From NCBI GenBank assembly GCA_039793985.1, contig JBAMMC010000035.1, positions 1-17,582 on the forward strand: a stretch of DNA of 17,582 nucleotides. The letters are read 5' to 3'. The notes beneath the pieces are model-generated. The model was not told where the DNA came from. It made no database searches and saw only the letters and a list, made by a program, of their open reading frames with translations. Of the stretch, positions 1 to 7,184 are shown one piece after another. The position numbers were made by a program, and so were the translations under genes. Source of the DNA: ARK-14 sp002899805. Lineage in GTDB: Archaea; Thermoproteota; Thermoprotei_A; Sulfolobales; Fervidicoccaceae. Within the stretch, counting starts at the first letter, position 1. The number at the start of each line of letters is the position of its first letter.

Positions 1-852
1 GTCACTAGAGTGGTGGTGTTAGATCAAGGATCAGCGGAAATAGTTTACTCGTTGGGTGCAGGTTCTCTCATAGTTGGAAGGCTCGATTCAATGAATTTCC
101 CTCCAAGTATACTTAATGCGACACCCCTCACATATACTAATGGAGTGGATTTGGAAAAACTGGTTTCTCTCCATCCTGACATCATAATAACATATATAAG
201 GACACAGCAGGAGTTGCAAAGCTATGAAAGCCACAACCTTACAGTGATAGGAGTTCCTTGGACGAACAGTATCCAAGATCTCTACAATATGATATCGATG
301 ATAGGAAAAGCTTTAAATAGAGAGAACAGAGCGAGCTACGTAATTTCATACCTGAACAGCACAGTTAATCAGATTTCAACTATGGTTTCAAACTCGACTT
401 CGAAACCAAGAGTCCTGTTTATAAGAAGCATTGGGACTTCTGGAATTCAGATAGTAACACAAGGAATCGAGAATCAACTCATAACTCTTGCAGGTGGTAT
501 AAGCTTGAGCCAAGGATTATCCAGCAACGCGAGCACGATTTTCATAAACTATGAAGATGTCGTCAAAATGAACCCAGACATAATAGTGCTAAGTTTCAGA
601 GTATCTCAGAACGTGAGCGATGTACTCAGAGATTCAAGGCTTCAGAACATCAACGCAGTGAAAAACGGTCAAGTATTCAAAATACCAAGGGAATATACGC
701 CAACGAGCCCGAGATTTGTTCTGCTCCTCGCGTACTTAGCCAAAATTATTCATCCAAATGAAACGGCTGCACTGAATATAACAAGTCTCAGATTGCAACT
801 TTACAGAGATATATATGGGCTCAGTGATAGCGAGATCTCGATGATAAAGTAA
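1..852 (+). CDS. ABC transporter substrate-binding protein, BtuF/FepB class (5' end cut off by window)
   Basis: Extracytoplasmic binding protein of the helical-backbone metal/cobalamin/siderophore class; it would capture the ligand and hand it to the permease at 882. The frame is open to the first base of the window, so the true start and signal peptide lie upstream. The visible protein opens at the usual first strand (RVVVLDQGSAEIVYSLGAG), followed by a VSLHPDIIITY-type segment, a second lobe that starts near TSKPRVLFIRS, and the family's late motif NPDIIVLSF. Many N-x-S/T sites suggest an exported archaeal surface protein. It ends 29 bases before the permease and is clearly in one operon with it. 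The family is confident; the ligand (corrinoid, haem or iron chelate) cannot be read from sequence. Confidence 0.88.
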   Translation, partial: VTRVVVLDQGSAEIVYSLGAGSLIVGRLDSMNFPPSILNATPLTYTNGVDLEKLVSLHPDIIITYIRTQQELQSYESHNLTVIGVPWTNSIQDLYNMISMIGKALNRENRASYVISYLNSTVNQISTMVSNSTSKPRVLFIRSIGTSGIQIVTQGIENQLITLAGGISLSQGLSSNASTIFINYEDVVKMNPDIIVLSFRVSQNVSDVLRDSRLQNINAVKNGQVFKIPREYTPTSPRFVLLLAYLAKIIHPNETAALNITSLRLQLYRDIYGLSDSEISMIK

Positions 853-881
853 ACACGTTCACGCTGGCAGATGATCATGGA

Positions 882-1886
882 ATGAAAGAAGGAGAAAAGA
901 TAGGTCTCACTGCTGTATTGTGTTTTTTCGTTTTCATGATTTCACTTGGGATGGGTAGTTATGGTTTCGATCCGGTGGGCTCCTTCAAAATATTATCGGA
1001 ATCAATATTGGGAAAAGCTTCAGCCTCGAACCCCCTAACTAATGTAGTAATCCAAATAAGACTGCCTAGGATAATTGCTGCAATACTTATAGGTGCTTCT
1101 CTATCTGTTTCAGGAGCTGGTTTTCAGTCGCTATTCAGAAACCCTCTTGTCAGTCCAGATATTTTGGGTGTGTTGGCTGGAGCAGGATTTGGGGCATCCA
1201 TTGGAATACTCCTCGATTTTCCCCTCTCACTTGTTCAGGCGATAGCATTCGCTCTTGGGCTTGCTGCACTAGCAGCTTCTTACGCAATTGCTTGGAGGGG
1301 AGGAGGTGCTAGAATTATAGATCTAGTGCTTTCGGGCATAATCATTGGAAGCCTTTTCAAAAGCCTCATGAGCCTTGTGAAGTTCCTTGCAGATCCCGAA
1401 TCGAAGCTACCACAGATTACCTATTGGCTGATGGGTGGGCTTGCTTCAGTTACATGGAAAGATGTAGAAATGCTTGCAATTATTTCCATACCATCACTCT
1501 TTCTGCTTTACATCCTCCGCTGGAGCCTCGACGCTTTCGCGGTAGGCGAAGAAGAGGCAAAAACTTTAGGAATAAAAGTGGAAGCATACAAGGCAGCAGT
1601 TATAGTGCTCTCCACCCTCCCGGCAGCTGCCAGCACTGTGGTTGCTGGTATAATCGGCTGGATAGGATTGGTTATCCCACATATTTCCAGGATGCTTTTC
1701 GGAGAATCGAACAGGTATACTATACCCGGCTCTGCTGTTGTAGGAGCTATCTTTCTCCTCTTCGTCGACACCATTTCCAGGGCTGTTTTGCCAACAGAAT
1801 TGCCACTTGAGGTTCTCACTTCATTCGTTGGAGTGCCGTTTTTTGCTTACCTTCTCAGGAGGAGGATATACCATGGGTGGAGCTGA
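882..1886 (+). CDS. ABC transporter permease, FecCD/BtuC family
   Basis: Polytopic membrane subunit forming the translocation path for the binding protein at 1-852. At 334 residues it has normal length for BtuC/FecCD proteins and shows about ten hydrophobic segments. Family landmarks are visible: RNPLVSPDILGVLAGAGFGA after the second membrane segment, the cytoplasmic coupling stretch GEEEAKTLGIKVEAYK, and the hallmark GWIGLVIPHISRMLFG near the C-terminus. The ATG at 882 follows TGATC, a partial match to the extended anti-Shine-Dalgarno complement. Its last 14 bases overlap the ATPase gene in another frame, which implies translational coupling. Substrate is unknown beyond the corrinoid/siderophore/haem class. 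Confidence 0.93.
   Translation: MKEGEKIGLTAVLCFFVFMISLGMGSYGFDPVGSFKILSESILGKASASNPLTNVVIQIRLPRIIAAILIGASLSVSGAGFQSLFRNPLVSPDILGVLAGAGFGASIGILLDFPLSLVQAIAFALGLAALAASYAIAWRGGGARIIDLVLSGIIIGSLFKSLMSLVKFLADPESKLPQITYWLMGGLASVTWKDVEMLAIISIPSLFLLYILRWSLDAFAVGEEEAKTLGIKVEAYKAAVIVLSTLPAAASTVVAGIIGWIGLVIPHISRMLFGESNRYTIPGSAVVGAIFLLFVDTISRAVLPTELPLEVLTSFVGVPFFAYLLRRRIYHGWS
1857..1866 (+). promoter_or_regulatory. Strong Shine-Dalgarno site that sets the ATPase start
   Basis: AGGAGGAGGA lies inside the end of the permease gene. GGAGG at 1861-1865 is seven bases before the ATG at 1873. It favours that ATG over an in-frame TTG at 1807, which would add 22 residues atypical of the family. Confidence 0.8.
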
Positions 1887-2652
1887 GTTGAAGATAGACG
1901 AAGTCAACTTTGTGTATAGCGAGACAGGCTTCTCATTGAAAAAAATCAGCTTATCATTGAGGGGAGGGGAAATAGTTTCTCTTCTTGGTCCCAATGGCTC
2001 TGGAAAGACAACCCTCACTAAGATAGCTTTGGGAGTACTTAAGCCAACACCTCCCAGAGTAAGCATTGATGGTAAAAACTTATTTGAAATGAGCGATAGG
2101 GATAGGGCAAAAACGATAGCTTGGGTTCCTCAGGAAGTAATGAGAAATGTTCCTTTGAAAGTGAGAGACTACGTCCTCCTCGGTAGAACCCCCCATATTT
2201 CACCAATTTCGACTCCTTCAGTAGATGATGAGAAAATTGCTTTGAATGCGCTGAAAAGGTTCGGTCTTGAGCGATATGCTGAGAGGTATTTTTCACAGTT
2301 GAGTGGGGGAGAAAGAAGGATGGTCAGCATAGCTAGAGCTTATGCCCAGGAGACACCTTTCATAGTCTTAGATGAGCCCACCGCATATCTTGACTTTAGG
2401 AATAAGTCGATTGTACTCAAAGTTATGAAGGAACTAGTAAAGGAGGGTAAAGGCATTTTGTTCACAACTCATGATCCTAATGAGGCCATAGAAATAGCAG
2501 ATTATGCTTTTATGATGTCAAAAGGAGAGATCGTAGCACAGGGACCTCCACAGATTATTCTGAATAAAGAGATCATTGAAAGGGTCTATGGGATACAAGT
2601 CAGAATAATAAGGACTGACGGCAGATCCTTCATCGCCCCTTCTCTTTACTGA
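1873..2652 (+). CDS. ABC transporter ATPase, BtuD/FecE family
   Basis: Nucleotide-binding subunit that powers the permease at 882. From the ATG at 1873 the protein has 259 residues, normal for FepC/BtuD. Motifs are all canonical: Walker A GPNGSGKTT (about 39-47), Q-loop Q88 in AWVPQE, signature LSGGE (143-147), Walker B with catalytic Glu in VLDEPTAYLD (E168), and switch His in FTTHDP (H200). The start follows the strong Shine-Dalgarno site inside the permease gene, with a 14-base overlap between the two genes. It is the last gene of the first import operon. It is the conventional counterpart of the divergent ATPase at 4957. Confidence 0.94.
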   Translation: MGGAELKIDEVNFVYSETGFSLKKISLSLRGGEIVSLLGPNGSGKTTLTKIALGVLKPTPPRVSIDGKNLFEMSDRDRAKTIAWVPQEVMRNVPLKVRDYVLLGRTPHISPISTPSVDDEKIALNALKRFGLERYAERYFSQLSGGERRMVSIARAYAQETPFIVLDEPTAYLDFRNKSIVLKVMKELVKEGKGILFTTHDPNEAIEIADYAFMMSKGEIVAQGPPQIILNKEIIERVYGIQVRIIRTDGRSFIAPSLY

Positions 2653-2660
2653 AAAGTGCG

Positions 2661-2676
2661 ATTTTTGTTCTTCTTT
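2661..2676 (+). terminator. Putative T-rich transcription terminator after the first import operon
   Basis: The stretch ATTTTTGTTCTTCTTT starts eight bases after the ATPase stop codon, and no hairpin is evident. Archaeal RNA polymerase commonly stops at such T-rich tracts. A new TATA box follows at 2705, consistent with a transcription-unit boundary. Inferred from base composition only. Confidence 0.45.
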
Positions 2677-2700
2677 AGAAATTACTTCTTGAAATAAGAA

Positions 2701-2715
2701 AAAATTTAAATAAAG
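2701..2715 (+). promoter_or_regulatory. TATA-box promoter for the second import operon
   Basis: The run AAAATTTAAATAAAG carries a TATA-like core, TTTAAATA, at 2705-2712 with an A-rich flank that could act as BRE. Its centre is about 28 bases before the GTG at 2737, so transcription should begin at or just before the start codon. That would give a leaderless mRNA, which fits the absence of a Shine-Dalgarno site before this GTG. Confidence 0.6.
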
Positions 2716-2736
2716 ATAACTGGATATTAGAACCAG

Positions 2737-3951
2737 GTGTTCGCATTGAATTACCAGAGTAAACTAAGCATTGCCCTTATCGTCCTAGCTATTGTCCTTT
2801 CTGGAATGGCAGTTCTTTTGGCCTATGAGTCCTATGTAACTTCGCAAAGCGTGAAGGGTGAGGTAGAAGCTTTAGGGAAACAGATCTCAAATGCTTCGTC
2901 GCAGATTTCGGCTCTTGGTACCTCTCTATCATCGCTACAAAACGTTGGAACAGCGATACAGAGCTTGAACTCGACACTTTCACAGAGAATAGACACGCTC
3001 TCTAAGCAAATAGAAGAGCTCAAATATCCCATACAGGTATATGATGCTCTCAATAGGACGGTCTTCATAACACAACAACCTCAGAGGATAGTTTCCCTCG
3101 CTCCCAGCATAACAGAAATACTTTTCGCGATAAATGCGAGCAACCTCGTAGTAGGGGTAGATGATTACTCGAATTACCCACCTGCAGTTCTAGACATGGT
3201 CAAAAATGGTACGATACAGAGGGTCGGCGGTTTCAGTGAGATTAGCTTAGAGAAGGTTATATCCTTGAAACCGGATCTTGTGGTTGGAAGCACGGGGGTT
3301 CAATACAAGTTCGTCTATTCTCTATCACAGATGGGGATCACTTCCCTTTCTCTGAAAACAGAGAGCATCGATGAAATATTCTCAGCTATACTGCTTTTGG
3401 GAAAGATCACCAACCATTATCAAGAGGCGCTCACCTTAGTCTACAGCATGAAACAGAATTTGCTCTCAACATACTCACTTGTAACTTCGAAAACACAAGA
3501 GAAGCCAAGCGTTGCTTACTTGGTGTGGATAAACCCGATCTTTGTTGCGGGAGGAGGAAGCTTCTGGAGCGATGTGCTGTACTTGTCAGGAGGAACTAAC
3601 GCTTTCCAGAATGTTTCGCAAGCTTGGCCTATGATATCTTGGGAGGATCTGGTGAGTGCTAATCCTAAGGTAATTGTGCTTTCTGAATATGCCGGTGGAT
3701 TCTCCAATGCCACACAGTTTATAGCATGGGCAAGGAGCCAGCCAGGAGGCAATAACATAGAAGCTATAAAGGAGGGGAGAGTCTACATGTTCCATGGAGA
3801 GCTGAACGATATAGCTTCAAGACCCAGCCCAAGAGTGATTGAGCTCCAGCTAGCTCTATCGCTGATTCTCCATCCTGATGTGTATGGAGCGAAAGAAGTT
3901 CCAAACGATCTAACGTTAGATGAAGTTATGAACTTGACTTCGACAAAGTGA
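2737..3951 (+). CDS. Membrane-anchored ABC substrate-binding protein with coiled-coil stalk, BtuF class
   Basis: Binding protein of the second import system, 404 residues from a GTG start placed by the upstream TATA box. Layout: a hydrophobic anchor at about residues 10-30 without a lipobox cysteine; a Ser/Gln/Leu-rich stretch with heptad-like leucine and isoleucine spacing at about 36-96, probably a coiled-coil stalk; then the binding domain from about 97, opening with RIVSLAPSITEILFAI and containing the clamp-like segments SLEKVISLKPDLVVG and SANPKVIVLSEY. The coil of about 60 residues is an addition to the usual BtuF layout and would hold the domain off the membrane, possibly as an oligomer. 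The permease follows 10 bases after the stop. The ligand is not determinable. Confidence 0.9.
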   Translation: MFALNYQSKLSIALIVLAIVLSGMAVLLAYESYVTSQSVKGEVEALGKQISNASSQISALGTSLSSLQNVGTAIQSLNSTLSQRIDTLSKQIEELKYPIQVYDALNRTVFITQQPQRIVSLAPSITEILFAINASNLVVGVDDYSNYPPAVLDMVKNGTIQRVGGFSEISLEKVISLKPDLVVGSTGVQYKFVYSLSQMGITSLSLKTESIDEIFSAILLLGKITNHYQEALTLVYSMKQNLLSTYSLVTSKTQEKPSVAYLVWINPIFVAGGGSFWSDVLYLSGGTNAFQNVSQAWPMISWEDLVSANPKVIVLSEYAGGFSNATQFIAWARSQPGGNNIEAIKEGRVYMFHGELNDIASRPSPRVIELQLALSLILHPDVYGAKEVPNDLTLDEVMNLTSTK

Positions 3952-3961
3952 GGTCTCTCCT

Positions 3962-4960
3962 TTGCTACCTTCTATAAGAAGGTATCTAGAAATCAAGAGA
4001 AGGAAATTGAGATTTGTTTTTTTATTATCGATAGCAGTCATCTTTCCTGCATCTCTCTTGAGTATCTATCTGGGCTCATCAGGTACTCTTCCAATTGAAA
4101 GATGGAACCAGGGGGATCCCATATTCCTTCTACGAGCATATAGAACGATTACCGGAATTCTAGCAGCATCCTCTCTTTCTCTGAATGGACTACTCCTTCA
4201 AACGATATTGATGAATCCAATAGTCGATTCAAGCATCCTGGGGATATCATCTGGAGCTATGCTGGGAACTCTCCTCGGCTATATCGCTTCGATCAAGCTA
4301 GGCTTATATGTTGTCCCGGCTTTTTCCTTTCTTTTCTCGCTAGCTGTCACTACTGCTATATATGTATTGAGCAGGATTGGAGGATTCAAGATCCTCGTTA
4401 TCACGTTGGGAGGGGTGATGATATCCACTATGCTCACTTCGATTTCCTATATGATCCTAATAGTTAATCCTACTATTTCAAGGGGTGGCGTAGCAATTGT
4501 TCTTGGGTCACTTCAATTCTCTAACTCGACTACAGTATACTACGGCTTATTCAGCCTCATATCGATCATGGCATATTTGCTCCTGAGAATTGGAAAGCTT
4601 AGGAAATTGATGCTCGGTGAAGACATAGCGAGATCCGAAGGTATAAAAGTAGAAGAGATCAGGAAAGAGAGCATACTGGCTTCGAGCATAAGCATAGCTT
4701 TTGTCACTTTGGCTGTGGGTCCTATAGGGTTCATCGGACTCATCGTACCCCATATATCGAGGATATTAGTAGGCGGTGATCCAGGGGCCTCGGCGGTAGT
4801 TTCCGCCTCTCTTGCTCCATCTCTTCTTCTTTTGGCAGACATAGCATCGAGGATCGCGTTCATGCCATCTGAGCTTCCTGTTGGTATCGCTATGAGTATG
4901 CTTGGGGCGCCCTACTTCCTTTTCCTATTGTTGAGGAGTGTTAGGAGGGGAGAGAGATGA
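3962..4960 (+). CDS. ABC transporter permease, FecCD/BtuC family (second system)
   Basis: Membrane channel subunit of the second system, 332 residues, with about ten hydrophobic segments. Diagnostic stretches are MNPIVDSSILGISSGA, the coupling helix GEDIARSEGIKVEEIRKE, and the family hallmark GFIGLIVPHISRILVGGD. The start is TTG at 3962, seven bases after GAGGT, which overlaps the stop codon of the binding-protein gene (3949-3954) and supports translational coupling. The basic N-terminus (RRYLEIKRRKLR) fits a cytoplasmic N-terminal end. It ends in an ATGA overlap with the ATPase gene. It is paralogous to the permease at 882, but the two are clearly diverged. Confidence 0.92.
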   Translation: MLPSIRRYLEIKRRKLRFVFLLSIAVIFPASLLSIYLGSSGTLPIERWNQGDPIFLLRAYRTITGILAASSLSLNGLLLQTILMNPIVDSSILGISSGAMLGTLLGYIASIKLGLYVVPAFSFLFSLAVTTAIYVLSRIGGFKILVITLGGVMISTMLTSISYMILIVNPTISRGGVAIVLGSLQFSNSTTVYYGLFSLISIMAYLLLRIGKLRKLMLGEDIARSEGIKVEEIRKESILASSISIAFVTLAVGPIGFIGLIVPHISRILVGGDPGASAVVSASLAPSLLLLADIASRIAFMPSELPVGIAMSMLGAPYFLFLLLRSVRRGER

Positions 4961-5700
4961 AAATTAGACTGAAGGGAGCAATTGGGTACTCATCTCCAAT
5001 TTACACCGACCTCGATATCTCTCTCTCCTTGGGAAAAATTTATTGTGTGATGGGCCCCAACGGTTCAGGTAAGAGCACATTGCTCAAAACTCTCTCGGGT
5101 ACTCTTCCCCCTCTAGAAGGAATAGTTGAGAGGGACCCGAACGTCAAAACCATTTACCTCCCTTCGGATCCCCCAAGTCTTCCTGGTATGAGAGGGGGAG
5201 ATGTAGCTCTTTCTGTGTTGGCCGGCGATGATAGGAGACTCTTGTATGGCAATTGGGTAGAAGGGGTAGAATTCGAACGTGTAGAAAGCTTTCTCAAAGA
5301 GCTGAATTTCTCTCTCAATTTGGATAGAGATTTTGAGGAATTCAGTACAGGAGAAAAGATGAAGATCCTTCTGGCTTCATCTTTAGCTTCAAGAGCTGGA
5401 ATCCTAACGCTAGATGAACCAATGAGTCATCTGGACGTTAAATCTAGACTCTCTCTCTATAAGATAATTAAAAGAGAGAAGGATAGGAAGTTGTTTGTAA
5501 TAAGCTTGCATGAGGTCACTGAAGCATCAATGGTATGCAGCGAAGGGATAATCTTAGATTCTAAGAGAGCAGTGGGTCCTATTGGCATTGAAGAAATCCT
5601 GAGAGAAGAAGTGCTGAGCAATGTGTATGGTGTAAAATTCAAGATAATATCGGTCGAAGGAAGAGTTGTTCCAATACCAATTTCATCTAGCTTGGCTTAA
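4957..5700 (+). CDS. Divergent ABC transporter ATPase of the second BtuCD-like system
   Basis: Nucleotide-binding subunit, 247 residues, starting at the ATG of an ATGA overlap behind a GGAGGGG-type Shine-Dalgarno. Walker A (GPNGSGKST, 33-41), Walker B with catalytic Glu (LDEPMSHLD, E154) and the switch His (SLHEV, H185) are present. Two usually fixed motifs are not: the Q-loop position reads YLPSDPP, with Ser about residue 70 instead of Gln, and the signature reads FSTGEK (129-134) instead of LSGGQ/E. The Asp normally after the switch His is Glu. ATP binding and hydrolysis remain plausible, but coupling may differ. A T-rich terminator is not evident after the gene. Confidence 0.9.
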   Translation: MKIRLKGAIGYSSPIYTDLDISLSLGKIYCVMGPNGSGKSTLLKTLSGTLPPLEGIVERDPNVKTIYLPSDPPSLPGMRGGDVALSVLAGDDRRLLYGNWVEGVEFERVESFLKELNFSLNLDRDFEEFSTGEKMKILLASSLASRAGILTLDEPMSHLDVKSRLSLYKIIKREKDRKLFVISLHEVTEASMVCSEGIILDSKRAVGPIGIEEILREEVLSNVYGVKFKIISVEGRVVPIPISSSLA

Positions 5701-5741
5701 AAACAGTCTTTGAGCTTCAATACCTCGAAAAATCGTCTGAT

Positions 5742-5753
5742 AGAATTATAAAT
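5742..5753 (+). promoter_or_regulatory. TATA-box promoter for the metallo-beta-lactamase gene
   Basis: AGAATTATAAAT contains a TATA core, TTATAAAT, at 5746-5753, about 22 bases before the TTG at 5772. That spacing predicts a leaderless or nearly leaderless transcript and supports the TTG as the start. It marks a unit separate from the import operon that ends at 5700. Confidence 0.5.
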
Positions 5754-5771
5754 TCCCGTGGAAAGTAGTGA

Positions 5772-6815
5772 TTGGGAGATAGCCTTTTGGTACAAGCAGA
5801 GACGTTCAGCAGAGCAACAGTTAATTCCAATGGAGCAATACTATTGGGAAGAAGGTTCGAAATTGATTCCTTTGCTGGGAGGCCCATCAGGGTCATCTCA
5901 CATTTTCACAGTGATCATACGCTACAACTATCGAAGAGCAAGAGAACAGCCAATCACATCGTGGCGACCTACCCAACTCTCGAAGCATTGAGAGTTCTCG
6001 GACAATCTCTTCCTGAGGAAAAGTTACTTCCTATTGAATATGGGAGATCTATAGCCTTCGAGGAAGAAGTCCTGACCCTCATAAAATCTACCCACGTAAT
6101 TGGAAGCGCGCAGGTTTTAGTAGAGCTGCCGGATGGGATAAGGGTTGGATACACGGGTGACTTCAAGTTTCCAGGCACAAATATCATGAGAGATCTCGAT
6201 GTCCTTATCATTGATGCTACATACGGAGACGAGTTTATGGTCAGACCTTTCAAAAGGGAAATAGACCTGCTCTTCAGCGACCTGGTTGCTGATCTCCTTT
6301 CAAAGGGGAAACCAGTGATTGTGAAGGGATATCATGGTAAGCTACAGGAAGCGATGTCCATATTGAGAAGCTACGGCGTATCGGCTCCATTTGTAATGCC
6401 CGAGAAGGTATTCAGGCTCACAGAGGTAGCTAGAAAGCATGGGCTCAAAATAAATGATCACTTCTCAGAAAAATCAGATGAGGGAAGAGAGATAATTGAA
6501 TCTGGGTGGTTTATCTATATGAGCCATACAAATGCGAGGAACAATGTTATTCCATCTACCTCGGAGATATCTCTAACAGGGTGGTTCTTCGCTTCCCCGA
6601 TCAAAAAAATATACGAAAACGGTAAGAATGAAAAGTGGATTGTTGCTCTGAGCGATCATGCCGATTTCGAAGATACAATCAATTATGTGGAGGAGGCTGA
6701 GCCAAAGACACTTATTGTCGATGGTTACAGGACTTCGAGGGAAGTGGCTGAGAACTTCGCTAAAAATGTGGAAAAGAGGCTCGGGATAGAGGCAAAAGTT
6801 ATGCCTAACCAGTAG
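5772..6815 (+). CDS. Metallo-beta-lactamase-fold nuclease-like protein (beta-CASP/RNA-processing or Artemis-like class)
   Basis: Predicted zinc-dependent hydrolase of 347 residues, resembling the predicted exonucleases of the lactamase fold (COG1236 type) and the DNA-ligase-associated exonuclease family. The metal motif is HFHSDH (H44, H46, D48, H49). Further landmarks are THVIGSAQ (a metal-ligand His), YTGDF with its Asp, DATYGD (motif A-like acidic residue), the GYHGKLQEA segment typical of the inserted beta-CASP-like domain, SHTNAR, and the late LSDHADF motif before LIVDGYRT. There is no KH domain, unlike archaeal CPSF-type proteins. TTG at 5772 is chosen because it lies at leaderless distance from the TATA box. 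It appears monocistronic. Whether DNA or RNA is the substrate cannot be told. Confidence 0.82.
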   Translation: MGDSLLVQAETFSRATVNSNGAILLGRRFEIDSFAGRPIRVISHFHSDHTLQLSKSKRTANHIVATYPTLEALRVLGQSLPEEKLLPIEYGRSIAFEEEVLTLIKSTHVIGSAQVLVELPDGIRVGYTGDFKFPGTNIMRDLDVLIIDATYGDEFMVRPFKREIDLLFSDLVADLLSKGKPVIVKGYHGKLQEAMSILRSYGVSAPFVMPEKVFRLTEVARKHGLKINDHFSEKSDEGREIIESGWFIYMSHTNARNNVIPSTSEISLTGWFFASPIKKIYENGKNEKWIVALSDHADFEDTINYVEEAEPKTLIVDGYRTSREVAENFAKNVEKRLGIEAKVMPNQ

Positions 6816-6844
6816 TTTCAAAGAAGATAGATTTAGATAGAAGC

Positions 6845-6902
6845 AGGTCATGATGAAGTCCAAAATTGCTCCAGGATTAGAAAGAGCAATACCCTGAAAG
6901 GA
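6845..6902 (+). ncRNA. Possible C/D box sRNA (weak candidate)
   Basis: A perfect C box, ATGATGA, at 6850-6856 is followed 37 bases later by a perfect D box, CTGA, at 6894-6897. This is the spacing of archaeal double-guide C/D sRNAs. No internal C'/D' pair of good quality is visible (the best C'-like string is ATTAGAA), and no terminal stem joins the two ends. The segment lies in the gene-free stretch after the nuclease-like gene and partly under a broken reading frame, so it could be chance. Confidence 0.25.
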
Positions 6903-7184
6903 ACACTCTCATAGGATTATACCTTCAGATGGAGGGGTCTTCTCCAGCTCCGAAGTTCTTCGAAGATCTGGTAAACTACTCAGTCCTCGCGGATAGAGTC
7001 TAAAATATTAAAGAATTGAAATTTGAGAGAAGTTATGAGAACAAGAAGGTTGTTGAAATTGCAAGGGAAACATTCGAGGAAATTTGAGCTAGTTGAAATG
7101 TACTTTATCTCACTAGAAAACGATGGTGTCGGAGAGCTCAATGGAAAGTATGCTGACGAGAAGCATAATAGAGGGGGGGATTGA
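6881..7184 (+). pseudogene. Possible decayed coding sequence (in-frame stop plus frameshift)
   Basis: The gap between the nuclease-like gene and the unknown gene at 7141 contains protein-like stretches broken by single changes. One frame is open from 6881 to 7000 (including YPERNTLIGLYLQMEG and PKFFEDLVNYSVLADRV), hits TAA at 7001-7003, then continues in the same frame as KELKFERSYENKKVVEIARE to a TGA at 7085. A shift of one base near 7079 joins it to a third stretch (KFELVEMYFISLENDGVGEL) that ends at TGA 7182, right after a run of seven G at 7173-7179. Sense-like composition across a stop and a shift suggests a dead gene or gene remnant. I recognise no family, and chance is possible. Confidence 0.3.

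Noticed and set aside
1424..1810. Long alternate-frame open stretch inside the first permease gene, and similar ones in most genes
   Set aside because: Lies wholly inside a well-conserved membrane protein gene, is Arg/Cys/His-rich without a family, and has no ribosome site of its own.
5758..5991. Open frame starting upstream of the metallo-beta-lactamase gene
   Set aside because: It is read in another frame over the start of the nuclease-like gene, has no recognisable domain, and the HxHxDH frame clearly codes.
6944..6971. Hairpin CGAAG-TT-CTTCG with outer CCAG/CTGG as a terminator or regulatory stem
   Set aside because: The stem is short and interrupted, has no T tract behind it, and lies inside the protein-like remnant, where it is easily a coding by-product.
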